Source: Mycolicibacterium sp. CBMA 247
GTDB lineage: Bacteria > Actinomycetota > Actinomycetes > Mycobacteriales > Mycobacteriaceae
Direction: 5' to 3'
Assembly (NCBI RefSeq): GCF_009729095.1
Contig: NZ_VTGX01000003.1
Span: 124,001-188,000, forward strand
DNA: 64,000 nucleotides
Shown here: piece by piece, positions 50,007-58,866 of the stretch
Layout: the number at the start of each line of letters is the position of its first letter
How positions within the stretch are numbered: the stretch's first letter is position 1
Program-made: the position numbers and the translations under genes
Notes under the pieces: generated by a model
The model's database searches: none
What the model was told of the DNA's origin: nothing
Seen by the model: only the letters and a program-made list of their open reading frames with translations

Positions 50007-51313
50007 CGCACCTCGGTCATTCGCGTCGCCCGCCACGCGGAACGGGCCGCCAGCGTCGCAACCAACCCGACCACCGTTATCAGCACCGCCACCCCGCCGA
50101 ACAGATCGGCGCTCGGACCGTCGATCATCGTCGCGCCGATCGCCACGCCGATCGCGGCGCCCAGGGCCCGAAGGTAGTGGTACAGACTGGAATCGAACGG
50201 GATCTGCGTCGAGTTGGTCAGCACGTTGCTGGCCAACGAACTCCACAGGAATCCCATCGCGCAGCCCATCAACGCGGCACTGCCGAGCAGCAGGTGCGCC
50301 GGGAAGGCCAGGCTCAGACCGGCCACGATCAGGAACGCCGAGCCGATGCACACCAGGCGGGTGCTTTTCGGATTGTCCCCGGGCCGACCGAATTTCAGCA
50401 TCGGGATCAGCCCGGCGAAGAACGCCATCGGCACCAGGAACAGTGCCGCCGCATAGGAATTCAGACCCCGGACCTGCTGCAGGACGTACACCACCGACAG
50501 CGTGAACACGTTGGTCGCGATGCCGGCGACGAAGATCACGACAAAACTCCCTGACAGGACCGGTGCCTGGCGTTGGCCGCGTAGGACGATGACGGCGACC
50601 CCCAGCAGGACCGCCGCGACGCACAGTGCCACCTTGGTGTGCACCGTGGTGGTCGTGCCGATCGCCAGGAAGATCGCGACCTGAACCAGGGCGACGCCGA
50701 CGACGGGGATCACTGCGCGGGCCGTCGTGTTGGCTTCGGCAACGTCCTCCGGGTTGTCGGGCCCGGTGGGTGCAAATGCGAGCAGCGCCATCGCCACGAC
50801 CGTGGTCGCCACGGTCTCGTACGGGAAGGAGCGCCAGCCCCACAGATCGTTGAGCAGCGCGGTGATCAACGGTGAACACAGCGCGGACGCCGACACCACC
50901 AGCCCCCAGGTGCCCAACACTGCCGAGTGGTGGTCGGGATAGAACCGTGCCCGGATGATCCGGAAGATCTGTGGTGCCAGCACCGCCGAGGCGATGCCCT
51001 GAAGGAACCGGAGCGCGATCAGCACCCAGAACTGCGGGCTGAGACTGGCGGCGATCCCGAGCACGGCCAGCACCGCCGAACTGGCGAAGAACGCGGCCGT
51101 GGGCCGACAGCGGCGCGACAGCAGGCCCGCCGGCAGCAACGCCAGACAGAATCCGGCCAGGAAGGCCACACCGATATGGGCGGCCTGTGAGAACGGGATG
51201 CCGAAATAGTCGGCAATCGCCGAATTCAACAGCACGGCCGACGACGAATTGGAGTAGAGAGTGTATTCGGTGAGGTAGAGCGACGCCGCAATGGCATACA
51301 GGGACGGCTTCAT
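50003..51313 (-). CDS. MFS transporter
   Basis: A 436-residue major facilitator with about 12 helices; GLLSRRCRPTAAFF resembles the A-like loop, and RFLQGIASAVLAPQIFRII resembles motif C of drug/H+ antiporters. No named substrate family can be given. It heads a three-gene minus-strand unit with the SBP-like protein and the flavin monooxygenase. A GAGG stretch lies four bases before the ATG. Upstream (51333-51365) is an imperfect GTTAGC/GCTAAC inverted repeat that could bind a regulator. Confidence 0.88.
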   Translation of the reverse strand: MKPSLYAIAASLYLTEYTLYSNSSSAVLLNSAIADYFGIPFSQAAHIGVAFLAGFCLALLPAGLLSRRCRPTAAFFASSAVLAVLGIAASLSPQFWVLIALRFLQGIASAVLAPQIFRIIRARFYPDHHSAVLGTWGLVVSASALCSPLITALLNDLWGWRSFPYETVATTVVAMALLAFAPTGPDNPEDVAEANTTARAVIPVVGVALVQVAIFLAIGTTTTVHTKVALCVAAVLLGVAVIVLRGQRQAPVLSGSFVVIFVAGIATNVFTLSVVYVLQQVRGLNSYAAALFLVPMAFFAGLIPMLKFGRPGDNPKSTRLVCIGSAFLIVAGLSLAFPAHLLLGSAALMGCAMGFLWSSLASNVLTNSTQIPFDSSLYHYLRALGAAIGVAIGATMIDGPSADLFGGVAVLITVVGLVATLAARSAWRATRMTEVR

Positions 51314-51518
51314 AACGCCTCGAAGCTGTTAGCAGGGTCAAATGGGTCGCGAAAGCTAACCCGAGATCCTCTTCAGCGGCGCCAGGCGGGCCCGGTTCCA
51401 GATAGAAGCCAGCAAACTGGGTGTGAGTGATGCGTCAGCGCGCACGGTGTGTGCGTCTGCGCGATCGAGTCCGGCACCCATGGCGACCACTGTAGCCGAG
51501 GTGCCTCGCAGACCTGCC

Positions 51519-51896
51519 CTACAGCCCGGCGCTCTTGCGGACCAGGCTGACCATCCCGCGCACCGCGTTCTCCGTCGCGGCCAGAGGCGACATCACCGCC
51601 TCGCCGATGCCGACGATGGCCTCGACCCGGTCCACGATGGCCTCCAGACGTTCGACCACGCCGATCAGGCGTGGGGCGAGCTCGTCGATGCGGGTGATGG
51701 TGTCGTTGAATCGGTCCAGGGTGGCATCCAGGCCGCCGGTCGACTTGTTGAGGTCGACCAGGGTATTGCTGAGGTCGGTGAGCAGGGTGTCGACCTGTTC
51801 CACCGTCATGTCAGCGTTGAGCGCGGCCTGCGTCAATGTCCGGATTCGTTGCCTTCCGGAGTTCGGGCGGGCGCGGCCGTCTCCTTTGTCTGCCAT
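51519..51896 (-). CDS. Small coiled-coil protein, unknown
   Basis: A 125-residue protein, mostly helical, with heptad-like repeats (LLTDLSNTLVDLNKSTGGLDATLDRFNDTITRIDELAPRLIGVVERLEAIVDRVEAIVG). I do not recognise a named family with confidence; similar short helical proteins occur across mycobacteria. A basic N-terminal tail of about 28 residues precedes the coil; a second ATG at 51809 would remove it. A CATACT sequence seven bases before the ATG could be a -10. It is divergent from the small ORF at 51947. Confidence 0.7.
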   Translation of the reverse strand: MADKGDGRARPNSGRQRIRTLTQAALNADMTVEQVDTLLTDLSNTLVDLNKSTGGLDATLDRFNDTITRIDELAPRLIGVVERLEAIVDRVEAIVGIGEAVMSPLAATENAVRGMVSLVRKSAGL

Positions 51897-51946
51897 GCCA
51901 GACAGTATGGCCGGTAGGGAACCAAACGGGGACGAACCGCGTCTGA

Positions 51947-52102
51947 ATGACTGTGCGGCAATTCTGCGAACACCGAGCCCGGTCGGCGGTTGCGGCCGAC
52001 CGGGTCACGCCCAACAGTCAGGTGGCCGACTACCTGGCCGGCTATGCCGAGGCCCTGGCCGACCGCGCGACCGAGCGACACGGTGGTGCGACCGAAGACT
52101 AG
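51947..52102 (+). CDS. Small 51-residue protein, unknown
   Basis: A small frame starting MTVRQFCEHRARSAVAADRV and ending RHGGATED, with a central helical VADYLAGYAEALADRAT segment. An in-frame TGA lies directly before the ATG, so this is the full frame. It is divergent from the coiled-coil gene and ends ten bases before pgl on the other strand, so it fills the available space. No family recognised, and ribosome-site support is weak, so coding status is uncertain. Confidence 0.45.
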   Translation: MTVRQFCEHRARSAVAADRVTPNSQVADYLAGYAEALADRATERHGGATED

Positions 52103-52111
52103 GCGGAAGAT

Positions 52112-52843
52112 TCAGAGCTTGCTTGCGGCAGCCTCGTCAAGCAACCACACGGTCCGCTCGCGACCGATCGCGCCTGCGGCGGGGATGTCGACCGGATCCG
52201 CACCGCCGACCGCGGCGGCGACCGCATCGGCCTTGGCTTCGCCGGATACCACCAGCCATACCTCGCGGGAGTTGTGAACCGCGGCCAGCGTCAACGTGAT
52301 TCGCCGCGGCGGCGGTTTGGGGGAGTCGGGCACCCCCACCACCAGCCGGTTGGTCTCACGCACTGCCGGGGTGTCCGGGAACAGCGAGTTGATATGTCCT
52401 TCGCCGCCCATACCCAGCAGATGCACGTCGAACTCCGGTCCAGGGGCGTCGAAGTTGGCCGCCAACACCTGCGCGTAACCGGCAGCGGCCGCATTGAGGT
52501 CGTCGCCGAACTCCCCGTCGCTGGCGGCCATCGCGTGCACGTTGACGTCCGGGATCCCGACATGATCCAACAGAGCCTCGCGGGCCTGCTTGTCGTTGCG
52601 TTCGTCGTCTTCCTGTGGCACGAAACGCTCGTCGCCCCAGTAGACGTGCACCCTCGTCCAGTCGATCTCGTCGCTGCGCTCGCCGACGCGCTTGAGCAGG
52701 CCGATCCCCGTGCCACCGCCGGTGAGCACGATGGTCGCCTGGCCTCGCGCGGCGATCGCCGAATTGATGGCAGCCACCAACCGATCTCCGGCGGCGGCCA
52801 CCAGCGTGCCGGTGTCGGCATAACGTTCGATGAGGGTGCTCAT
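52112..52843 (-). CDS. pgl: 6-phosphogluconolactonase
   Basis: Hydrolyses 6-phosphogluconolactone, the second step of the oxidative pentose phosphate pathway. 243 residues. Motifs: VLTGGGTGIGLL, VHVYWGDERFVPQEDDERND, and LLGMGGEGHINSLFP. The true start, ATG 52843, overlaps the opcA stop by four bases (ATGA); a longer in-frame stretch upstream to 53233 lies within opcA. Last gene of the tkt-tal-zwf-opcA-pgl operon. Confidence 0.96.
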   Translation of the reverse strand: MSTLIERYADTGTLVAAAGDRLVAAINSAIAARGQATIVLTGGGTGIGLLKRVGERSDEIDWTRVHVYWGDERFVPQEDDERNDKQAREALLDHVGIPDVNVHAMAASDGEFGDDLNAAAAGYAQVLAANFDAPGPEFDVHLLGMGGEGHINSLFPDTPAVRETNRLVVGVPDSPKPPPRRITLTLAAVHNSREVWLVVSGEAKADAVAAAVGGADPVDIPAAGAIGRERTVWLLDEAAASKL

Positions 52844-53751
52844 ACGTACTGGACCTTGTCGATTCCGCGCAGTGCGTCGTAGTAGATCTCGTCGGCATCG
52901 AGCCGGCGCATATCCTCGGCCAGGCAATCGCGGGCTTCCCTGCGGGCCAACGGAATTGAGGCCTCGGGTTGTCCGGTGCGGGTCAGTTTGGCGGTCACCC
53001 CGTGCTGCGGACGGCTCAGCGTGATGGTTTCGCTCGGCCGGGTCAGTTCGACCTTGAGTTCGCCCGCCGCGCGCTTCACCGGACCGTCGATCCGGCTCGC
53101 CAGCCACCCGGCCAGGATGTCCAGTGCGGGCTCTTCTTTGAGCCCGGACACGAGTGCTGAGGTGATCGGCTCGTACGGTGCCTGGTCCACCGCGGCAGCG
53201 AGCAACGCGCGCCAGTAGGTGACCCGGCTCCACGCCAGGTCGGTATCACCCGGCGTGTAGCCCTGCGCGCGGCTCTTGATTGTGGCCAGCGGATCCTCGA
53301 CGTTGGTGGCGTCGGTGATCCGCCGAACCGCCAACTGGCCGAGGGGATCCTGGGCGGGCACGGCCGGTGCGATGTCCGGCCACCAGGTGACCACCGGGGT
53401 GTCGGGCAGCAGGAACGGCATGACGACGCTACTGGAGTGGCCGGCCAGCGGACCGGACAGCCGCAGTACCACCACTTCGTTGGATCCGGCGTCGCGGCCC
53501 ACTCGCAACTGAGCGTCGAGTCGCGCCTCGGTGGCAAACCGGTCGCCGGGGATCACCACGATCACGCGACATGGATGCTCACGACTGGCGGCGTTGGCGG
53601 CTTCGATCGAATCCTCCAGCAACGCTTCGGTATCCGGGGCGATCACCAAGGTCAGAACGCGACCCAGCGTGATGGCGCCACCCTCTTCGCGCAGCGCGAC
53701 GATCTTCTTGTTGATGGTTCCGGTATCGGTGTCGGGCAGGTCCACGATCAT
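52840..53751 (-). CDS. opcA: OpcA, glucose-6-phosphate dehydrogenase assembly/allosteric factor
   Basis: Actinobacterial and cyanobacterial partner that activates glucose-6-phosphate dehydrogenase. 303 residues. Family sequence VVTWWPDIAP and LKVELTRPSETITLSRP; no independent catalytic motif. Start ATG 53751 (MIVDLPDTDTGTINKKIVALREEGGAITLGRVLTL). The zwf stop lies 72 bases upstream, and the spacer carries a low-complexity repeat. It overlaps pgl by four bases. Confidence 0.95.
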   Translation of the reverse strand: MIVDLPDTDTGTINKKIVALREEGGAITLGRVLTLVIAPDTEALLEDSIEAANAASREHPCRVIVVIPGDRFATEARLDAQLRVGRDAGSNEVVVLRLSGPLAGHSSSVVMPFLLPDTPVVTWWPDIAPAVPAQDPLGQLAVRRITDATNVEDPLATIKSRAQGYTPGDTDLAWSRVTYWRALLAAAVDQAPYEPITSALVSGLKEEPALDILAGWLASRIDGPVKRAAGELKVELTRPSETITLSRPQHGVTAKLTRTGQPEASIPLARREARDCLAEDMRRLDADEIYYDALRGIDKVQYV

Positions 53752-53757
53752 GGCTCG

Positions 53758-53815
53758 GCTCCTTGTCGCTGCGCTCCTCGCTCGTACCTCGCTGCGATGC
53801 TCACTCGTCGTCGCC
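53758..53815. repeat. Low-complexity intergenic repeat between zwf and opcA (MIRU-like)
   Basis: A run of imperfect TCGCTGCG / CTCGCTCG / CTCGCTGCG / CTCACTCGTCG units fills the gap between two genes of one operon. The size and placement recall mycobacterial interspersed repetitive units. Copies elsewhere cannot be checked here. Confidence 0.4.
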
Positions 53816-53823
53816 TTCGGAGA

Positions 53824-55371
53824 TCATGGCCGTCTCCATTCGCGGCCTGATCGCCGCAGCATCTCGAACGCGGACTCCGGTCCCCAGGTACCCGACTCGT
53901 AGGGTTCCGGCTTTCCGTGGGACGCCCAGTTTTCCAGCGCGGGATCGAGGATTTTCCATGCCAATTCGACTTCGGCGTTGACCGGGAACAGAGATGGCTC
54001 TCCGAGCAACACGTCAAGGATCAAGCGCTCGTACGCTTCAGGCGATTCCTCGGCGAAGGCCGACCCGTAGGAGAAGTCCATGCTGACATTGCGGACCTCC
54101 ATGGTGTTGCCGGGCACCTTCGAGCCGAAGCGCAGGGTGATGCCCTCGTCCGGCTGCACCCGGATCACCAGGGCATTCTGACCGAGTTCCTCGGTCATGG
54201 TGGCGTCGAACGGCAGGTGCGGGGCCCGCTTGAACACCAGGGCGATCTCGGTCACCCTGCGGCCCAGGCGTTTCCCGGTCCGCAGATAGAACGGCACACC
54301 GGCCCAGCGGCGAGTGTCGACGTCCACTGTGATCGCCGCGAACGTTTCGGTGGTCGAGGTCGCCGAGAATCCTTCCTCGTCGAGCAGCCCCACCACCTTC
54401 TCGCCGCCCTGCCAGCCGGCCGCGTACTGACCGCGCGAGGTGGTCTCATCGAGTGGCTCGGCCAACCTGCTGGCCGACAGCACCTTGATCTTCTCGGCCT
54501 GCAGTTCGTGCGGGGAGAAGCTGACCGGTTCCTCCATGGCGGTCAGCGCGAGCAGCTGCAGCAGGTGATTCTGGATCACGTCGCGCGCGGCACCGACACC
54601 GTCGTAATAGCCGCCGCGCCCGCCGAGTCCGATGTCCTCGGCCATCGTGATCTGCACGCTGTCGACGTAGTGGGAGTTCCACACCGGTTCGAACAACTCG
54701 TTGGCGAAGCGCAGCGCCAGGATGTTCTGGACGGTTTCCTTGCCCAGGTAGTGGTCGATGCGGAACACCGACGACTCCGGGAACACGCTGTTGACCACGC
54801 CGTTGAGTTCCTCGGCGCTCTTGAGGTCGTGCCCGAACGGCTTCTCGATCACGACCCGGCTCCAGCAGCCGTCGGGCTTGTCCGCCAGTCCTGACTTGGA
54901 CAGCTGTTCGCAGACCTGGGGGAATGCCTTCGGCGGAATGGACAGGTAGAACGCGTGATTGCCGCCGGTGCCGCGTTCGTCGTCGAGCTTGCGCAGGGCC
55001 TTCTTGAGCCTTTCGAACGATGCGTCATCGTCGAATGTGCCCTGGACGAACCGGAACCCCTCGGCCAGGCGATCCCACACTTCCTGCCGGAAGGGGGTGC
55101 GGGCGTGCTGTTTGACGGCGTCGTAGACGACCTTGCTGAAATCCTCGTCGGCCCAATCGCGCCGGGCGAACCCGACCAGCGCAAAGCCCGGCGGCAACAA
55201 CCCGCGGTTGGCCAGGTCGTAGATCGCCGGCATCAGCTTTTTGCGGGCGAGGTCACCGGTCACACCGAAGATGATCACGGCACACGGCCCGGCGATCCGG
55301 GGCATGCGCTTGTCGCGCTTGTCCCGCAGCGGGTTCGCCCAGTCGGCGGGTCTGATTGCGCAGTCGCTCAT
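53824..55371 (-). CDS. zwf: Glucose-6-phosphate dehydrogenase
   Basis: First step of the oxidative pentose phosphate pathway. 515 residues. NADP-binding GVTGDLARKKLMPAIYDL, the active-site RIDHYLGKE with catalytic His and Lys region, and the C-terminal LRTGKRLGRRVTE. The start ATG 55371 gives MSDCAIRP; an upstream extension to 55503 overlaps the tal gene and is not coding. It forms a unit with opcA, its regulator, and lies downstream of tal. Confidence 0.96.
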   Translation of the reverse strand: MSDCAIRPADWANPLRDKRDKRMPRIAGPCAVIIFGVTGDLARKKLMPAIYDLANRGLLPPGFALVGFARRDWADEDFSKVVYDAVKQHARTPFRQEVWDRLAEGFRFVQGTFDDDASFERLKKALRKLDDERGTGGNHAFYLSIPPKAFPQVCEQLSKSGLADKPDGCWSRVVIEKPFGHDLKSAEELNGVVNSVFPESSVFRIDHYLGKETVQNILALRFANELFEPVWNSHYVDSVQITMAEDIGLGGRGGYYDGVGAARDVIQNHLLQLLALTAMEEPVSFSPHELQAEKIKVLSASRLAEPLDETTSRGQYAAGWQGGEKVVGLLDEEGFSATSTTETFAAITVDVDTRRWAGVPFYLRTGKRLGRRVTEIALVFKRAPHLPFDATMTEELGQNALVIRVQPDEGITLRFGSKVPGNTMEVRNVSMDFSYGSAFAEESPEAYERLILDVLLGEPSLFPVNAEVELAWKILDPALENWASHGKPEPYESGTWGPESAFEMLRRSGREWRRP

Positions 55372-55399
55372 CGCAGTACCCGGCTCTGCGCGCGAGCGC

Positions 55400-56515
55400 T
55401 CATCGCTTCGCGGCGTCGAGTTGGCTCTGTGTTGCGTCGAGCAGTTCCTGCCACGACTTTTCGAACTTCTCGACGCCCTCGTCTTCGAGCACCTTGAACA
55501 CATCGACCAGGTCGATGCCGGTGGCGCTGAGCTTGTCGAAGGTCTCTTGCGATGCCGCTGCGGTCCCGGCGATGGTGTTACCGGTGATCTTGCCGTGGTC
55601 GGCGACGGCCTCCAGAGTCTTCTCCGGCAAGGTGTTCACCGTGTGCGGTGCGACCAGCTCGGTGACGTAGAGCGTGTCGGAGTAGTCCGGATTCTTGACG
55701 CCGGTCGAGGCCCACAGCACGCGCTGCACGCGCGCACCGTGGTCCTTGAGCGGCGCGAAGCGCTCGCCGCCGAAGACCTCCTCATAGGCCGCGTAGGCGA
55801 GTCGCGAGTTGGCCACACCGGCCTTGCCGCGCAGGCCCAGTGCGTCCTCGGAGCCGATCTTGTCCAGCCGGGCATCGATCTCGGTGTCCACGCGGGAGAC
55901 GAAGAACGAAGCCACGGAATGGATCTTGGACAGGTCGTGGCCGGCCTCGCGGGCCTTTTCCAGGCCGGCCAGGTAGGCGTCCATGACCGCGCGGTGCCGT
56001 TCTACCGAGAAGATCAGCGTCACGTTGACGGAGATACCCTCGGCGATCACTGCGGTGATCGCGGGCAGGCCGGCCAGCGTGGCAGGGATCTTGATCAGCA
56101 GGTTGGGCCGGTCGACGATCTTCCACAGCTCGATGGCCTGCAGGATCGTCTTGTCGGTCTCGTGTGCCAGCCGCGGGTCGACCTCGATGGACACTCGGCC
56201 GTCGATGCCGTTGGACGCCTCGTACTGCTTGGCCAGGACGTCGCAGGCGTTGCGGACGTCGTCGGTGGTGACCGTGCGGATGGTGGCGTCGACATCGGCG
56301 CCCCGCTCGGCGAGTTCGGCGACCTGGGCGTCGTATGCGGTGCCCTTCGACAGCGCTGCCTGGAAGATCGACGGGTTGGTGGTGACGCCCACGACGCTGC
56401 GGGTGTCGATGAGGTTCTGCAGATTGCCGGTCTGCAGCCGCTCGCGTGACAGGTCATCGAGCCAGACGGACACGCCCGCGGCACTCAGCGCCGCGAGATT
56501 CGGGTTCTGAGTCAT
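55400..56515 (-). CDS. tal: Transaldolase
   Basis: Transfers dihydroxyacetone units in the pentose phosphate pathway. 371 residues. The Schiff-base Lys lies in NLLIKIPATLAGLPAI, and VTTNPSIFQAAL, VTLIFSVERHRAVMDAYL and WASTGVKNPDYSDTLYVTEL complete the actinobacterial TAL signature. AGGAGAAGG precedes the ATG. It is 27 bases after tkt. Confidence 0.96.
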   Translation of the reverse strand: MTQNPNLAALSAAGVSVWLDDLSRERLQTGNLQNLIDTRSVVGVTTNPSIFQAALSKGTAYDAQVAELAERGADVDATIRTVTTDDVRNACDVLAKQYEASNGIDGRVSIEVDPRLAHETDKTILQAIELWKIVDRPNLLIKIPATLAGLPAITAVIAEGISVNVTLIFSVERHRAVMDAYLAGLEKAREAGHDLSKIHSVASFFVSRVDTEIDARLDKIGSEDALGLRGKAGVANSRLAYAAYEEVFGGERFAPLKDHGARVQRVLWASTGVKNPDYSDTLYVTELVAPHTVNTLPEKTLEAVADHGKITGNTIAGTAAASQETFDKLSATGIDLVDVFKVLEDEGVEKFEKSWQELLDATQSQLDAAKR

Positions 56516-56542
56516 GATTCGCCTTCTCCTGCTAGTCGTCTT

Positions 56543-58633
56543 CTAGTTGTCTAGGGATCGTTCCGCAGCTGCCGCCACGGCCTCGGGGGTGAAACCGAAC
56601 TCACGGAACAGCGTCTTGTCGTCGGCAGAGGCACCGTAGTGCTCGATCGAGACGATCTCGCCGGTGTCTCCGACCAGCTTGTACCAACTCTGCGCCACCC
56701 CGGCCTCGACCGCCACCCGGGCCGAAACGGCCGGCGGCAGCACCGAATCGCGGTACTCCTTGGGCTGCGATTCGAACCACTCGACACACGGCATCGACAC
56801 CACGCTGGCATTGATCTCCTTGTCCGCCAACAGCTTCTGGGCTGCGACGGCCAGTTGGAGCTCGGAACCGGTGGCGATGATCACCACATCGGGGTTGTCC
56901 TCGGGGGTTCCGCCGAGCACGTAGCCACCGCGGGCCACACCTTCGGCGCTGGTGCCCTCGATCACCGGGACGCCTTGGCGGGTCAGGATCAACCCGACCG
57001 GGCCGGTGCTGGCGGTCCGCTCCAGCACCGTCTTCCATGCGTAGGCGGTCTCGTTCGGGTCACCCGGCCGCACCACTGACAGGTTCGGGATCGCGCGCAG
57101 CGCCGCCAGGTGCTCGATCGGCTGATGCGTCGGGCCGTCCTCGCCGAGACCGATCGAATCATGTGTCCAGACGTAGATCGGATCGATGTTCATCAGTGAG
57201 GCCAAACGCACGGCCGGCCGCATGTAATCCGAGAACTGGAGGAACGTTCCACCGTACGCACGGGTCGGGCCGTGCAGAACGATGCCGGACAGGATGGCGC
57301 CCATCGCATGCTCGCGGATACCGAAATGCAGGGTGCGGCCGTACCAGGTCGCATTCCAGTCCTCGGTCGAGATCGACGGCGGACCGAACGAATTCGCGCC
57401 CTTGATCGTGGTGTTGTTGCTGCCGGCGAGGTCGGCCGAACCACCCCACAGCTCGGGCAGCGTCTGGCCGACGGCGGCCAGCACTGCCCCGGAGGCGGCG
57501 CGGGTGGCCACCGGCTTGGAGTCGAGGTCCCAGTGCGGCAGCGCGGCGTCCCAGCCCTCGGGGAGCTTTTGTGCCTGCAGCCGGTCCAGCAGCTCCTTGC
57601 GCTCGGGCTCGCGCTCGGCCCAGGCATCGAAGGTGACCTGCCACTCGTCGTGCACCTGCTTGCCGCGGGTCACCAGCTCACGGGTGTGGGCGATGACATC
57701 GTCGCGCACCTCGAAGGTCTTGTCGGGGTCGAAGCCGAGGATCTTCTTGGTCGCGGCCACCTCGTCGGCGCCCAGCGCCGAGCCGTGCACGCCACCGGTG
57801 TTCATCTTGGTGGGGGCGGGGTAGCCGATGATGGTACGCAGCGCGATGAACGACGGCTTGTCGGTCACCTTCTTGGCGGCCTCGATCGCTTCCTCGATGC
57901 CAACGACGTTCTCGCCGCCCTCGACCTCCTGGACATGCCAGCCGTAGGCGCGGTACCGCGCGGGCACGTCCTCGCTCAGTGCGATGTCGGTGTTGTGCTC
58001 GATGGAGATCTTGTTGTCATCCCAGAACACGATCAGATTGCCGAGCTGCTGGGTGCCCGCCAGCGATGACGCTTCGCTGGTGACGCCCTCCTCCATGTCG
58101 CCGTCAGAGGCCACCACATAGATGTAGTGGTCGAACGGGCTCTCACCCTGGGCGGTGTCGGGATCGAACAGGCCGCGCTCGTAGCGGGCCGCCATCGCCA
58201 TCCCGACCGCGGACGCCAAACCCTGGCCCAGCGGGCCGGTGGTGATCTCCACACCCTTGGTGTGGTGGTACTCGGGATGGCCCGGGGTCAACGAGCCCCA
58301 CGTGCGCAGCGCCTCGATGTCGGCCAGCTCCAGCCCAAACCCGCCGAGGTAGAGCTGCAGGTACAAGGTCAGGCTGGAATGCCCGCAGGACAGCACGAAA
58401 CGGTCCCGGCCGATCCACTCGGTATCGCTGGGATCGTGGCGCAACTGCCGCTGGAACAACGTGTAGGCGAGAGGAGCCAGGCTCATCGCGGTCCCCGGAT
58501 GGCCGTTGCCGACCTTCTGCACCGCGTCCGCCGCGAGTACCCGGACGGTGTCGACCGCGACGCTGTCGAGCTCGGTCCAATCATCGGGGTGGTTGGGCTG
58601 GGTGAGAGCGGTGATCTCTTCGGCCGTGGTCAC
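56543..58633 (-). CDS. tkt: Transketolase
   Basis: Thiamine-diphosphate enzyme transferring two-carbon units. 696 residues from the GTG at 58633, which follows GAGGAAG; an ATG at 58684 would add a 17-residue non-conserved extension. NGHPGTAMSLAPL (substrate binding), the ThDP motif GDGDMEEGV to WDDNKISIE, and the C-terminal domain are present. First gene of the tkt-tal-zwf-opcA-pgl operon, which supplies NADPH and pentoses. It is divergent from ctaB; a TAGGGT -10-like box lies about 15 bases before 58684. Confidence 0.96.
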   Translation of the reverse strand: MTTAEEITALTQPNHPDDWTELDSVAVDTVRVLAADAVQKVGNGHPGTAMSLAPLAYTLFQRQLRHDPSDTEWIGRDRFVLSCGHSSLTLYLQLYLGGFGLELADIEALRTWGSLTPGHPEYHHTKGVEITTGPLGQGLASAVGMAMAARYERGLFDPDTAQGESPFDHYIYVVASDGDMEEGVTSEASSLAGTQQLGNLIVFWDDNKISIEHNTDIALSEDVPARYRAYGWHVQEVEGGENVVGIEEAIEAAKKVTDKPSFIALRTIIGYPAPTKMNTGGVHGSALGADEVAATKKILGFDPDKTFEVRDDVIAHTRELVTRGKQVHDEWQVTFDAWAEREPERKELLDRLQAQKLPEGWDAALPHWDLDSKPVATRAASGAVLAAVGQTLPELWGGSADLAGSNNTTIKGANSFGPPSISTEDWNATWYGRTLHFGIREHAMGAILSGIVLHGPTRAYGGTFLQFSDYMRPAVRLASLMNIDPIYVWTHDSIGLGEDGPTHQPIEHLAALRAIPNLSVVRPGDPNETAYAWKTVLERTASTGPVGLILTRQGVPVIEGTSAEGVARGGYVLGGTPEDNPDVVIIATGSELQLAVAAQKLLADKEINASVVSMPCVEWFESQPKEYRDSVLPPAVSARVAVEAGVAQSWYKLVGDTGEIVSIEHYGASADDKTLFREFGFTPEAVAAAAERSLDN

Positions 58634-58866
58634 TAAGGTCACTTCCTCGTCTTCTATCTGCTGATACCTGCGCGCAGTTGCCATGCTGCTACCTCAAACA
58701 CCCTAGTGGGGCGGACTCATCGGATGCAGACTGGTTCTCACACCGATACCCGGTCGTTCACCCCGTTGTTGCCCCGGAATGGACCCTGCGGTGCCGAGGT
58801 AGTCGGGCGGCGGTCTACCATCGTGTGTAGTAGAAGCCGCGTGACGCCACCCGAGGAGTTATTTGC

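Noticed and set aside
48729..51341. One 870-residue reading frame covering both the solute-binding protein and the MFS gene
   Set aside because: The upstream two-thirds reads as an Arg/Gly-rich shadow of the MFS gene, with no family motifs, while the MFS frame (50003-51313) shows membrane helices. Only the 3' part from 50006 is a recognisable protein.
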